A stretch of 64,000 nt of DNA from Flavobacterium sp. LC2016-01 (GTDB lineage: Bacteria; Bacteroidota; Bacteroidia; Flavobacteriales; Flavobacteriaceae), in assembly GCF_009711135.1 (NCBI RefSeq), contig NZ_WMIC01000006.1:310001-374000 (forward strand), read 5' to 3'. This document shows, one piece after another, positions 16,895 through 25,282 of the stretch. The notes under the pieces were generated by a model, which was not told where the DNA came from, ran no database searches, and was given only the letters and a program-made list of their open reading frames with translations. The translations under genes were made by a program, and so were the position numbers. Position 1 is the first letter of the stretch, and each line of letters begins with the position of its first letter.

Positions 16895-17362
16895 ATCGAT
16901 GATTTTGTAAAAAGACTGGAAATTATATTGGATTATTATGCTATAAACGCCTCGTCATTTGCTGACAAAATTGGGGTACAGCGTTCTAGTATGTCTCATC
17001 TTTTATCTGGAAGAAACAAACCAAGTCTGGATTTTGTCATGAAAATTCTTGAAGTTTTTCCAGATGTCGATTTGTATTGGCTTCTTAACGGAACTGGAAA
17101 CTTCCCTAAAAGTGCTGACGAAATTTCATTCTCAAAAGTCACTTCAACTTCAGAAATGGAAAAAACCGTCCCTCCTACTTTATTAAATGAAAATTTTTCT
17201 GGAACTGATTTATTTTCTGAAATAAGTAACGAGGAAAAAAATAGTGTCGAAAATAAAAATATTGCCCTTGAAAAAAATCCTATTTTTTCTTTGGAAGAAA
17301 AAGAAATTGAGAAAATCGTGATTTTTTACAAAAACGGGACATTTAAGGCATATGTCCCGTAG
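16886..17362 (+). CDS. XRE-family helix-turn-helix regulator
   Basis: Residues 5-65 form an HTH_XRE domain (ASSFADKIGVQRSSMSHLLSG is the helix-turn-helix, followed by NKPSLDFVMKILEVFPDVDLYWLLNG). A low-complexity linker follows and ends in a short conserved-looking tail, IEKIVIFYKNGTFKAYVP. At 158 residues it fits the common flavobacterial single-domain repressor type. It is divergent from the M14 peptidase. Six palindromes of one pattern lie in the shared 312-nt region, one over each promoter and one over its own start codon, so autoregulation and control of the peptidase are likely. The inducer is unknown. Confidence 0.87.
   Translation: MVNIDDFVKRLEIILDYYAINASSFADKIGVQRSSMSHLLSGRNKPSLDFVMKILEVFPDVDLYWLLNGTGNFPKSADEISFSKVTSTSEMEKTVPPTLLNENFSGTDLFSEISNEEKNSVENKNIALEKNPIFSLEEKEIEKIVIFYKNGTFKAYVP
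17334..17360 (+). other. Hairpin over the XRE 3' end
   Basis: ACGGGACAT and ATGTCCCGT pair perfectly around 9 nt within the last coding codons, ending 2 nt before the end of the stop codon. It has no T-run, so it may stabilise the mRNA 3' end or be chance. Confidence 0.45.
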
Positions 17363-17444
17363 TTCAGAAATTTTGCGTATTTGAAAATTTTCAAAATTAT
17401 TTTTCATTTAAGAGATTCTCACGCATTTGAAAAAATACTGAATT

Positions 17445-17996
17445 TTAGACTTGCAGACCATTTTCAGGAATTTTACCCACTACTCCTTTATAATGATTTT
17501 TTAAGATTTCCCAATCAGCTTCATAATTGCCAGTCGGGAAAAATGGTTCTCCTAAATTAACTTCTTTCTTTCCCCAATCAAAAGCAACAGGAACAATTGG
17601 AACATTTGCTTTGAGCGCTATATAATAAAAACCAGTTTTAACTTCGGTTACGCCTTTTCGGGTTCCTTCTGGAGCAACTGCCAAACGAAAAGTTTCTTTA
17701 CGGTCAAAAATTGCTGCAATCGAATCTACTTTATTCAACCCGCCGGTGCGATCAAGCGGTTCGCCTCCGACGTTTCTAAAATAATAACCAAAAGGGAATT
17801 TGAATAATTCCTTCTTCCCTACCCAATTCATCTCTAGACCTGAAATCCCTCTTGTAAAAATTCCAAGGTAGAAATCATGATTGCTCGTATGAGGCATAAC
17901 CATCAAGATACATTTTGATACTTCGGCATTTTCCAATCCTACGATTTTCCAGCCCATTAGCTTAAAGAAGATGAATTTGTATAACTGTTTTTTCAT
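17445..17996 (-). CDS. PlsC-like acyltransferase
   Basis: This 1-acyl-glycerol-3-phosphate acyltransferase-like protein would attach fatty acyl groups to a phospholipid or lipid precursor at the inner membrane. The 183 residues hold the catalytic HTSNHD (H-x4-D) motif, the VGKKELFKFPFGYYFRNVGGEPLDR block and VAPEGTRKG (EGTR motif). It lacks the N-terminal helices of full-length PlsC, and its genomic position with a methyltransferase-like gene does not identify the substrate. It converges with the XRE gene and has its own promoter. Confidence 0.87.
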   Translation of the reverse strand: MKKQLYKFIFFKLMGWKIVGLENAEVSKCILMVMPHTSNHDFYLGIFTRGISGLEMNWVGKKELFKFPFGYYFRNVGGEPLDRTGGLNKVDSIAAIFDRKETFRLAVAPEGTRKGVTEVKTGFYYIALKANVPIVPVAFDWGKKEVNLGEPFFPTGNYEADWEILKNHYKGVVGKIPENGLQV

Positions 17997-18014
17997 TAAA
18001 ATTTATTATTTCTA

Positions 18015-18022
18015 CAAAAATA
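18015..18022 (-). promoter_or_regulatory. -7 promoter element for the PlsC-like gene
   Basis: The minus strand reads TATTTTTG 19 nt before the start codon. It faces away from a second element at 18037. Confidence 0.55.
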
Positions 18023-18036
18023 AAAGATTTAAAATG

Positions 18037-18044
18037 TATTTTTG
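18037..18044 (+). promoter_or_regulatory. -7 promoter element for the 18.1-21 kb gene run
   Basis: TATTTTTG lies 17 nt before the ATG at 18062. Together with the minus-strand element at 18015 it forms a compact divergent promoter pair 14 nt apart. Confidence 0.55.
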
Positions 18045-18061
18045 AGTAAAAGCATTATAAA

Positions 18062-18727
18062 ATGATTCAAAAACTGTTCAGTTATCTAATTCCAATAAAA
18101 ATATTCAAAAAAAAATCGGCCCGAAGCAAAACAATTGAGGTTACATGGGCAAATGGCGAATTGGTCTTAGACTCTGAAAACACCAATTATTCGTATGGAA
18201 GTCTGCAGCGTATATTAAGGTACGGCCTGCGAAATATTGGCTACGATACTATTCTAAAAATGGATCATATTTTAGTATTGGGAGTTGCCGGCGGAAGTGT
18301 TATAAAAACTTTAGTCGATGAAGTTGAATATAAAGGCAAGATTACTGGAGTCGAAATAGATCCTGAAATGATTCAGATTGCCAATCAATATTTTAATTTA
18401 AATAAAATAGAACAGCTCGAATTGGTTATCGATGATGCATTTGAGTTTGTTTTAAAAACAAAAGAGAAATACGATTTAATTATTATTGATATTTTTGAAG
18501 ATATTAAAATGCCTAATTTCCTTTTTGAAAGTTTTTTCAGTGAACGTGTCTGCTCTTTATTAAACAATCAAGGTTTTGTACTTTTCAATACTATGATTTT
18601 AGATGAAGCACATAATGTGAGAAATAGGAAGTACATTTCAGAAATAAATCCTACATTGTTTGCCTCAAAAATGCTGCCTCGCATTGAGGTTCATAATGAA
18701 TTAATTATTATAGAAAAAGTAGCTTAA
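18062..18727 (+). CDS. Spermidine-synthase-like SAM-dependent enzyme
   Basis: The 221 residues match the spermidine synthase/methyltransferase fold. HILVLGVAGGSVIKTL is the SAM-binding glycine loop near residue 70, GVEIDPEMIQIAN carries the acidic ribose-binding residue, and DDAFEFV with YDLIIIDIF forms the core of the active site. The usual spermidine-synthase DGG(D/E) proton-acceptor signature is not clear, so it may be a methyltransferase-like relative. The gene starts a run of five closely spaced genes (gaps of 11, 6, 10 and 52 nt). Confidence 0.8.
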   Translation: MIQKLFSYLIPIKIFKKKSARSKTIEVTWANGELVLDSENTNYSYGSLQRILRYGLRNIGYDTILKMDHILVLGVAGGSVIKTLVDEVEYKGKITGVEIDPEMIQIANQYFNLNKIEQLELVIDDAFEFVLKTKEKYDLIIIDIFEDIKMPNFLFESFFSERVCSLLNNQGFVLFNTMILDEAHNVRNRKYISEINPTLFASKMLPRIEVHNELIIIEKVA

Positions 18728-18738
18728 ATTTTATTTTT

Positions 18739-19416
18739 ATGAAACCCCTTTCCGCAATCTTAAATGCCTTACCACCTACTAAAATCATTGATTCGAGTAT
18801 TGATTTATCAAAGTATATTCCTTTAGATTTATCAGCTAATAATGAAGAATTAATGGATATCCGACCAGAAAATGCTGCAGAATTTGAAGTTTTTATTTCA
18901 GATTATTTATCAAGAAACAATGCTGAAGTAGCTTTTGGCGGTTATATTGAAGGCCGTACCTTATATAAGAGGAGTACGATTTTTAGAAATGATTCTATTC
19001 CAGAACGAAATATTCATATAGGTCTGGATTTGTGGACCAAAGTTGGAACAACAGTTCTTGCAGCGTTAGACGGCAAAGTACACAGTTTCAAAAATAATGT
19101 TGGTCTTGGCGATTATGGTCCAACAATTATTTTAGAACACGAAATACAAAATGTAAAATTTTATACTTTATACGGACATTTATCGTTAGAAAGTTTAAAC
19201 GACTTAAGTGTTGGGAAAATTTTTAAAAAAGGAGAACAAATTGCAACTCTTGGCAATGCCACTGTAAATGGTGATTATGCACCGCATGTTCATTTTCAGA
19301 TTATACAAAATATCGAAGATTTTTGGGGAGATTACCCTGGCGTATGCAATTCAAGTGACCTTAATTTTTATATAGAAAATTGCCCCGACCCCAATTTATT
19401 ATTAAAAATAACATAA
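18739..19416 (+). CDS. M23-family peptidase-like protein without a signal peptide
   Basis: An M23/LytM domain covers the C-terminal half: NIHIGLDLW (H-x3-D zinc ligands), LYGHLS and HVHFQI (third ligand and catalytic His). Classical M23 proteins cut peptidoglycan cross-links outside the inner membrane, but this 225-residue protein starts MKPLSAILNALPP and has no signal peptide or membrane segment. The N-terminal 95 residues look more like the M23 module that occurs fused to aminotransferases in cytoplasmic enzymes. The substrate may therefore not be peptidoglycan. Confidence 0.78.
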   Translation: MKPLSAILNALPPTKIIDSSIDLSKYIPLDLSANNEELMDIRPENAAEFEVFISDYLSRNNAEVAFGGYIEGRTLYKRSTIFRNDSIPERNIHIGLDLWTKVGTTVLAALDGKVHSFKNNVGLGDYGPTIILEHEIQNVKFYTLYGHLSLESLNDLSVGKIFKKGEQIATLGNATVNGDYAPHVHFQIIQNIEDFWGDYPGVCNSSDLNFYIENCPDPNLLLKIT

Positions 19417-19422
19417 ATAGTT

Positions 19423-19896
19423 ATGAAGAAAGCAGGATTGATTATATGTTTGTTGTTGCTTATAGGATGTAAATCAAAAACGGTCAGCAGAGATACTGAC
19501 GATTTGAAAATTAAAAAAGTTGCGGTTTCAGAAATTAATTCGAACCAGCAAAAAAAAGCATACGAATTAGGCAAACGTGTTTTAGAAACCTGCAATACTT
19601 CTAAATTTAAACCATTTAATGAAACGGAAGTAACCAAATCAGTAATGGAAAATACAACTGAAGAAAGGCTGACTAAAACCTGTACAAAATTTAGACAGTA
19701 TTATGGAAGTTTTATTGATTTGAAACTGGATGGTGTTTATAAAACCAAACAAGAAGTTATTTATCGTTATCATGCTTTGTATTCTAAAAAAGTAGCAAAT
19801 AAAGAACTTCGAGTTTTTGTAGATGAAAATAATTTGATTTCTGCCATAAAATCAATGGATTGGGATGAAAAATTTGATGCTAAAATAACCGAATAA
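19423..19896 (+). CDS. Hypothetical lipoprotein
   Basis: The 157-residue protein begins MKKAGLIICLLLLIGCKSK, with a lipobox LIGC ending at Cys16, so it should be lipidated and anchored in the envelope. The rest is hydrophilic and has no domain I recognise. It starts 6 nt after the M23 gene and is followed by another exported protein after 10 nt, so it belongs to the same operon. Confidence 0.8.
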   Translation: MKKAGLIICLLLLIGCKSKTVSRDTDDLKIKKVAVSEINSNQQKKAYELGKRVLETCNTSKFKPFNETEVTKSVMENTTEERLTKTCTKFRQYYGSFIDLKLDGVYKTKQEVIYRYHALYSKKVANKELRVFVDENNLISAIKSMDWDEKFDAKITE

Positions 19897-19906
19897 CAAA
19901 AAATAT

Positions 19907-20431
19907 ATGAGTTTAAAAATACCGCTGTTTTTATTATTGTTGATTACAAACTTTGCTAATGCTCAGGAAACCATTAGTGTAAAAGGTTCAAAACCTTATC
20001 CGGCAACGCAGAATTATATTTTCATTTGTGAAAAATATGCTTTCTCAGGCGAGACAAATGTTCAAATCGCAAAAACAGAAAAAGGCGGCATTTTAAAACT
20101 AACTATTGCCACTGCAAATGATCAAGCCCGAATTTCTGGAGGCGTTTATGTTGATTTGGCAAATGGTGACGTGATTCCGTGTGTTGACAAAAATGTTAAG
20201 GAAAGTGTTGACGGAAAAACAACTGCCTACTATTACTTCACTCCGGCCGAAATGGCCAAGCTCAAAAAAACAGATATTCAGGCAATCCGATTTATTATTG
20301 CCGGTACTTCAAATTCATTTGGCAACCAAACTGGGTATTTTACTGCCGTGAACAGAAGTTCTTATTTTTCAACGGCATACGACAAATCAAAAAAGACTTT
20401 TGATACGGCAAAAGAAATTAGCGTTTTATAA
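19907..20431 (+). CDS. Hypothetical exported protein
   Basis: MSLKIPLFLLLLITNFANAQ is a signal peptide with an ANAQ cleavage site near residue 19-20. The mature 155 residues contain beta-rich stretches (SVKGSKPYPATQNYIFICEK; AIRFIIAGTSNSFGNQTGYF). No known family is evident. It lies in the 18.1-21 kb gene run, between the lipoprotein and an NTF2-like protein. Confidence 0.77.
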   Translation: MSLKIPLFLLLLITNFANAQETISVKGSKPYPATQNYIFICEKYAFSGETNVQIAKTEKGGILKLTIATANDQARISGGVYVDLANGDVIPCVDKNVKESVDGKTTAYYYFTPAEMAKLKKTDIQAIRFIIAGTSNSFGNQTGYFTAVNRSSYFSTAYDKSKKTFDTAKEISVL

Positions 20432-20483
20432 AGAAAAAACTTAAGGTAATAAATATTATATTTATAGTCTAATTAAAAGCCAT

Positions 20484-20954
20484 ATGAACGCCAACGAAAG
20501 TGTAATTACAAAATTTTATACCGCTTTTTCAAACGCCGATGCTAAAACAATGAGCGAATGCTATCATCCAAAAGTGCATTTTATCGATCCCGCTTTTGGC
20601 TTACTTAAAGAAGAACAAGTTTCACAAATGTGGGAAATGCTTATTTTAAAAAGTAAAGGCAATATTAAAATTGAATTTTCAAATGTAAAAGCCGATGAAT
20701 TTTCTGGGTCTGCAAGATGGGTGGCAACATACAATTTTAGCAAAACCAACAGAAAAGTAATCAACCATATTGCTGCTGAATTTGTTTTTCAAGACGGATT
20801 AATTATCAAACATACTGATAATTTTGATGTATGGAAATGGTCCAAACAAGCTTTTGGAGTAACCGGTTATCTATTAGGATGGACAGGATTTTTTCACAAT
20901 AAAATTCAGGAGCAGGCTTTGCTCTCTCTTAAAAAATTCCAGCAATCCAATTAA
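20484..20954 (+). CDS. NTF2-like (SnoaL-type) fold protein
   Basis: The 156-residue sequence has the usual small cone-shaped fold signature: ESVITKFYTAFSNADAKTMSECYHP at the first helices, then HFIDPAFG, and later ARWVATYNFS and IIKHTDNFDVW strands. Family members are isomerases, dehydratases or ligand-binding proteins. The substrate cannot be read. It is the last gene of the run and is 52 nt from its neighbour, so it may also have its own transcript. Confidence 0.82.
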   Translation: MNANESVITKFYTAFSNADAKTMSECYHPKVHFIDPAFGLLKEEQVSQMWEMLILKSKGNIKIEFSNVKADEFSGSARWVATYNFSKTNRKVINHIAAEFVFQDGLIIKHTDNFDVWKWSKQAFGVTGYLLGWTGFFHNKIQEQALLSLKKFQQSN

Positions 20955-21084
20955 TCTTCGTAACTTGAGTATTCAAAATTCAGATTAACTTGATATAATT
21001 CGGTTTCATATTTCAGAAAACTGTCTGCAGATAAAATTACTGCTGTTAATTATAAAGTAAATCGTGTTGTAATCTTGAATAATC

Positions 21085-22827
21085 ATGAAAGAAATTGTAC
21101 ACAAAAAATTAAATCAGTTACAGGCAACAGCCATTTGTGGTAACGATATCAGTTCTTCCTGTCTTTATGTTTCGGCGCTGACTATTTTATATGCCGGACA
21201 GTATGCATGGATTTCTTTATTAATTGTTGCTGTTGTTTTATTTTTATTCCGAAAAATTTACGGCGAAGTTGTTGGCGCAATTCCCTTAAATGGTGGAGCT
21301 TACAATGTTTTATTAAATACTTCAACAAAAAAATTAGCCTCTCTCGCGGCAACATTAACCGTTTTGTCTTATATGGCGACCGCAGTAATTTCGGCTTCCG
21401 AGGGTATGCATTATTTGCATGGAATTTTTGAAGGATTAAATGTCACCATTGCTACGGTCATTATTTTAATTCTATTCACTTTTCTTGCAATCTTAGGAAT
21501 TGGAGAATCAGCTTTTGTTGCCGTAATCATTTTTGTTACTCATATTACCACTTTAACTTTACTGGTTCTCGCTTCAATTTGGTTTTTATTTTATAACGGT
21601 CTTGAAACTTTTCATTTAAATTGGCAGACACCACTCGCGACAGGAAATATTAAAACGGCTCTCTTTTTAGGATTTTCTGCAGCAATGCTCGGAATCTCAG
21701 GTTTCGAAAGCTCCGCAAATTTTGTAGAAGAACAAGAACAAGGAGTTTTTCCAAAAACACTCCGCAATATGTGGGCAATTGTCAGTTTTTTTAATCCTGC
21801 AATTGCAATTTTATTAATCAGTGTAATTCCATTAAGCGAAGTTGGCGAAAACAAAGAATCGCTTCTAGCACATTTAGGCGAAACAACAGGAGGTTCATGG
21901 TTGGCGTGGTTAATTTCAATCGATGCGGTTTTGGTTTTATGCGGTGCTGTACTAACCTCATTTGTTGGTGTTTCGGGACTTTTAAACCGAATGACTTTAG
22001 ATCGAATTTTGCCAAACTATTTCTTAAAACAAAACAAAAGAGGTTCTCATTATAGAATTGTAGTCAGTTTTTTAATTCTTTGTATTTCAGTGCTTTTCGC
22101 TACACAAGGACATTTAGAGTCGCTTGCCGGAGTTTATACTTTTTCATTTCTGGCTGTAATGGCATTATTTGGAATCGGGAATTTATTATTGAAATTCAAG
22201 CGCCGAAAACTTCCCAGACCCGAGCGTGCCCGCGGTATTGCAGTTGTGACAGCCGTAATTTTTGTAATTGCAGCATTTATTGGCAACATGGAATTAAACA
22301 TTAATGCCTTTTATACCTTTTTAAAATACATGGTTCCGTCCTTGATTTTCATTGGAATAATGCTCAACCGTGTCGCGCTTATCAAACTTCTTATCGAAGC
22401 CCTCGAATATTTCTATCAGCCTTTGCGCCGAATGGTGATTTTGAGCAATCGCTATCTCCAAAATTTGAGCGTAAAAATTAATTCGCAGGAATTTGTATTT
22501 TTTACCAAAGGCGATGACATTGCAATGCTAAATAAAGTGCTCCAATATGTCGAAAATAATGAAACAACCAAAAAGCTAAAAATTGTCCATGTTAAAAACG
22601 ACGAAACAAACAATGAAGCTTTAAAAAAAGATCTTGAAGTTTTAGACCGAGCTTACGACGATATTGATATTGAATACATTGAAATAAATGGCACTTTTGG
22701 CCCAGACCTTATTGATGAACTTTCCACGAAATGGAACATTCCAAAAAACTTCATGTTCATTGCCTCACCCGGAAACAAGTTCTCTTATCGAGTTTCAGAC
22801 CTAGGTGGCGTCCGATTAATTATGTGA
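21085..22827 (+). CDS. APC-superfamily amino acid permease
   Basis: The protein has about 12 hydrophobic segments in its first 440 residues and begins with the APC core, QLQATAICGNDISSSCLYVSALT, followed by AIPLNGGAYNVLLN. The segment GFSAAMLGISGFESSANFVEEQE matches the conserved substrate-site region of helix 6. About 130 cytosolic residues at the C-terminus (from KINSQEFVFFTKGDD) look like a universal-stress-type alpha/beta domain, which may regulate the transporter. It most likely imports an amino acid. It is transcribed alone. Confidence 0.88.
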   Translation: MKEIVHKKLNQLQATAICGNDISSSCLYVSALTILYAGQYAWISLLIVAVVLFLFRKIYGEVVGAIPLNGGAYNVLLNTSTKKLASLAATLTVLSYMATAVISASEGMHYLHGIFEGLNVTIATVIILILFTFLAILGIGESAFVAVIIFVTHITTLTLLVLASIWFLFYNGLETFHLNWQTPLATGNIKTALFLGFSAAMLGISGFESSANFVEEQEQGVFPKTLRNMWAIVSFFNPAIAILLISVIPLSEVGENKESLLAHLGETTGGSWLAWLISIDAVLVLCGAVLTSFVGVSGLLNRMTLDRILPNYFLKQNKRGSHYRIVVSFLILCISVLFATQGHLESLAGVYTFSFLAVMALFGIGNLLLKFKRRKLPRPERARGIAVVTAVIFVIAAFIGNMELNINAFYTFLKYMVPSLIFIGIMLNRVALIKLLIEALEYFYQPLRRMVILSNRYLQNLSVKINSQEFVFFTKGDDIAMLNKVLQYVENNETTKKLKIVHVKNDETNNEALKKDLEVLDRAYDDIDIEYIEINGTFGPDLIDELSTKWNIPKNFMFIASPGNKFSYRVSDLGGVRLIM

Positions 22828-22869
22828 TTTTTTTGAAGCAGAAATTATCCGATTTTTCAAGACCTGAAG

Positions 22870-22938
22870 TCCCGCTATCCGTTTCAATCTTTTGTACTGA
22901 ACCCCAGTACAAAAGGATTTCCACTTCTATCGGGGCTA
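22870..22938. repeat. Dispersed palindromic repeat, copy 1
   Basis: The element starts TCCCGCTATCC and ends CTATCGGGGCTA. It contains an 11-bp perfect hairpin at 22889-22899/22905-22915 with loop AACCC. A second copy lies at 32691-32757 in inverse orientation and keeps the stem by paired substitutions. Confidence 0.8.
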
Positions 22939-22986
22939 AACTAGAAATGTCTTTTCCTTAAGAAATAACAAACTGTTTTATACAAC

Positions 22987-23019
22987 AAACCCGACAGGTT
23001 TTAAAAACCTGTCGGGTTT
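22987..23019. terminator. Bidirectional terminator between permease and class V aminotransferase
   Basis: AAACCCGACAGGTTTT pairs with AAAACCTGTCGGGTTT. It sits between converging genes and serves both strands. Confidence 0.88.
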
Positions 23020-23034
23020 ACTATTTTAGAATTT

Positions 23035-24522
23035 TTAAGATTTAAACCAGCTCTCTACTAATTCATCTTCAAATGAAGTTGCATTTTTATGAACAAACTC
23101 ATTTGTATTTTTATTATAAGAATAATCCAAAGCCCAAGTTTCGTGGTTTTTAGCTAATTCTTTAATGCTGTCACACACATAAGCAATTTCTTCATCCGTT
23201 GTTGTTGGGTGAATTGACATTCTGATCCATCCTGGTTTTTTGATCAAATCACCAATCGTAATTTCATTAACCAGTTTATTTGAAGTTTCCTGATCAACAT
23301 GAAGCAAAAAGTGTCCATAAGTTCCAGCACAGCTGCATCCTCCACGAGTCTGAATCCCAAATTTGTCATTTAGCAGTTTTACACCTAAATTAAAATGAAG
23401 ATTTTCAATAAAAAACGAAACTACACCTAATCTGTCTTTATGCTGTCCTGCTAAAATTTTAATATTTTCAATAGGTTCCAATTCATTGAAAACATAATCA
23501 ACGATTTCGTGCTCGCGCTGCAAAATGTTTTCAATTCCCATTTCTTCCTTCAGCTCAATTGCAAGCGCCGTTTTTATAACCTGCAAAAATCCAGGAGTTC
23601 CGCCATCTTCACGATCTTCAATATTATCAATATATTTATGTTCGCCCCAAGGATTTGTCCAGCTCACAGTTCCTCCTCCAGGACAATCCGGAATCATATT
23701 GTTGTATAATTTTTTGTTGAAAATCAAAACACCCGAAGTTCCAGGTCCGCCTAAAAATTTATGTGGCGAAAAGAAAATTGCGTCTAAATAAGCTTCCTGA
23801 TCTGCTGGATGCATGTCGATTTCTACGTAAGGTCCTGAACAGGCGAAATCTACAAAACAAACACCATGATATTGGTGCATTAATTTTGCCGCTTCATGAA
23901 AAGGCGTTTTTAAACCTGTAACATTCGAACATGAAGTAATAGAGGCAATTTTTATCGTTCTATCTTTGTATTTTTCTAAAAGTTCTTCCAAATGATCAAG
24001 ACTGAAAAGTCCTTTTTCACAAGACGGAATAATTTCAACATCTGCAATTGTCTCTAACCAAGAAGTCTGATTGGAGTGATGCTCCATGTGAGAAATAAAA
24101 ACAATTGGCCTTTTTTCGTCTGGAACAGTTGTACAATTTTTAAGGTTTTCAGGAATTTTCAATCCTAAAATACGCTGAAATTTATTGATAACGCCAGTCA
24201 TCCCAGTTCCATCTGTAATTAAAACATCATCCTGATTAGCATTTGCATGACGCTTGATAATATGTCTGGCATGATGATATGCTTTTGTCATGGCAGTACC
24301 TGACACAGTAGTTTCAGTATGGGTATTTGCAACAAAAGGCCCAAATTGGTTCAAAAGTTTCTCTTCTATTGGGCGATATAACCTCCCGCTGGCAGTCCAA
24401 TCAGTATAAATGATTTGTTTTTTGCCATAAGGTGAAGTAAATTCTTGATTTATGCCAACAATATTTTTACGAAAATCCTGAAAATAAGTTTCTAAAGTGA
24501 TGGTACTATTTTTGCTATTCAT
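23035..24522 (-). CDS. Class V aminotransferase (cysteine desulfurase-like)
   Basis: This PLP enzyme of 495 residues has the Schiff-base lysine in FFSPHKFLGGPGTSGVL, the cofactor-binding VFISHMEHHSNQTSW and VCFVDFACSGPY stretches, and a C-terminal RGGCSCAGTYGHFLL with candidate active-site cysteine. Length and signature place it with the SufS/NifS relatives that are longer than IscS. No partner scaffold is adjacent, so a specialised sulfur or amino acid function is plausible. Its -7 element lies just upstream. Confidence 0.84.
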   Translation of the reverse strand: MNSKNSTITLETYFQDFRKNIVGINQEFTSPYGKKQIIYTDWTASGRLYRPIEEKLLNQFGPFVANTHTETTVSGTAMTKAYHHARHIIKRHANANQDDVLITDGTGMTGVINKFQRILGLKIPENLKNCTTVPDEKRPIVFISHMEHHSNQTSWLETIADVEIIPSCEKGLFSLDHLEELLEKYKDRTIKIASITSCSNVTGLKTPFHEAAKLMHQYHGVCFVDFACSGPYVEIDMHPADQEAYLDAIFFSPHKFLGGPGTSGVLIFNKKLYNNMIPDCPGGGTVSWTNPWGEHKYIDNIEDREDGGTPGFLQVIKTALAIELKEEMGIENILQREHEIVDYVFNELEPIENIKILAGQHKDRLGVVSFFIENLHFNLGVKLLNDKFGIQTRGGCSCAGTYGHFLLHVDQETSNKLVNEITIGDLIKKPGWIRMSIHPTTTDEEIAYVCDSIKELAKNHETWALDYSYNKNTNEFVHKNATSFEDELVESWFKS

Positions 24523-24541
24523 TACAGTGAGAGTTTGAATG

Positions 24542-24549
24542 CAAATATA
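24542..24549 (-). promoter_or_regulatory. -7 promoter element for the class V aminotransferase
   Basis: The minus strand reads TATATTTG 20 nt before the start codon. Confidence 0.6.
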
Positions 24550-24608
24550 AAGGCTTTTTTATAAAATTGCGAATTTATCAATTGTAAACTTCAAATATTA
24601 CATAACCG

Positions 24609-24627
24609 TTTAGTATATTTAACTAAA
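24609..24627. promoter_or_regulatory. TTTAGT-N7-ACTAAA palindrome upstream of msrA
   Basis: The arms are perfect and lie between the divergent aminotransferase and msrA genes, about 77 nt before the msrA start. This is only weak evidence for an operator. Confidence 0.3.
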
Positions 24628-24703
24628 TACGCATTATTTTAGTAATTTATCATAATATTCTATCGGATTAATGGGACAATAGAAACTTAAACAATACAAT
24701 TCT

Positions 24704-25234
24704 ATGGGAAATTTAGCAACAGCCACTTTTGGTGGAGGATGTTTTTGGTGTATTGAAGCTGTAATTCAGCGTTTAAATGGGGTAAAATCCTTAAAATCAG
24801 GATATTCTGGCGGTTTTATTAAGAATCCGCCGTATCGCGAAGTATGTACTGGCAGAACCGGACATGCTGAAGTTATACAAGTCACATTTGATCCTGACAT
24901 AATTTCATATCACGATTTGGTTTTTATATTTATGACAAGTCATGATCCTACAACTTTAAACCGTCAAGGAGCAGATGTTGGAACACAATATCGTTCGATT
25001 GTTTTATATCATGATTTGGAACAAAAAGCAATCGCAGAACAAGTTTTTGAAGAGGTAAAGCCTTTTTATGATGATAAAATCGTAACAGAACTGACTGCTT
25101 TTGAGGTATTTTATGAAGCCGAGGAAGATCATCAAAATTATTACAACAACAATCAGGATGCACGTTACTGCCAAATCGTAATAGATCCAAAAGTGCAGAA
25201 ACTGAAAAAAATGTACGCCGACAGATTAATTTAA
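24704..25234 (+). CDS. msrA: Peptide-methionine (S)-S-oxide reductase
   Basis: MsrA reduces S-epimer methionine sulfoxide in proteins and restores oxidised methionine. The 176-residue length is standard. GGGCFWCIEAV carries the catalytic cysteine, HDPTTLNRQGADVGTQYRSIV is the family block, and DHQNYYNNNQ is near the C-terminus. There is no signal peptide, so it acts in the cytoplasm. No C-terminal resolving cysteine is visible apart from YCQIVI. SelO follows in the same direction. Confidence 0.96.
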   Translation: MGNLATATFGGGCFWCIEAVIQRLNGVKSLKSGYSGGFIKNPPYREVCTGRTGHAEVIQVTFDPDIISYHDLVFIFMTSHDPTTLNRQGADVGTQYRSIVLYHDLEQKAIAEQVFEEVKPFYDDKIVTELTAFEVFYEAEEDHQNYYNNNQDARYCQIVIDPKVQKLKKMYADRLI

Positions 25235-25240
25235 ATTTTC

Positions 25241-25270
25241 AGCCACTCCTCATAACTTTTAGGAGTGGCT
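25241..25270 (+). other. Hairpin between msrA and selO
   Basis: AGCCACTCCT and AGGAGTGGCT pair perfectly around 10 nt, ending 12 nt before the selO start. The right arm is followed by AAATAAAT rather than T, so it is not a canonical terminator. It could attenuate expression or act at the translation level. Confidence 0.5.
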
Positions 25271-25282
25271 AAATAAATCCAA

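Noticed and set aside
22731..22961. 76-codon frame overlapping the end of the APC permease
   Set aside because: It runs from the permease reading frame into the palindromic repeat and shows no protein-like pattern.
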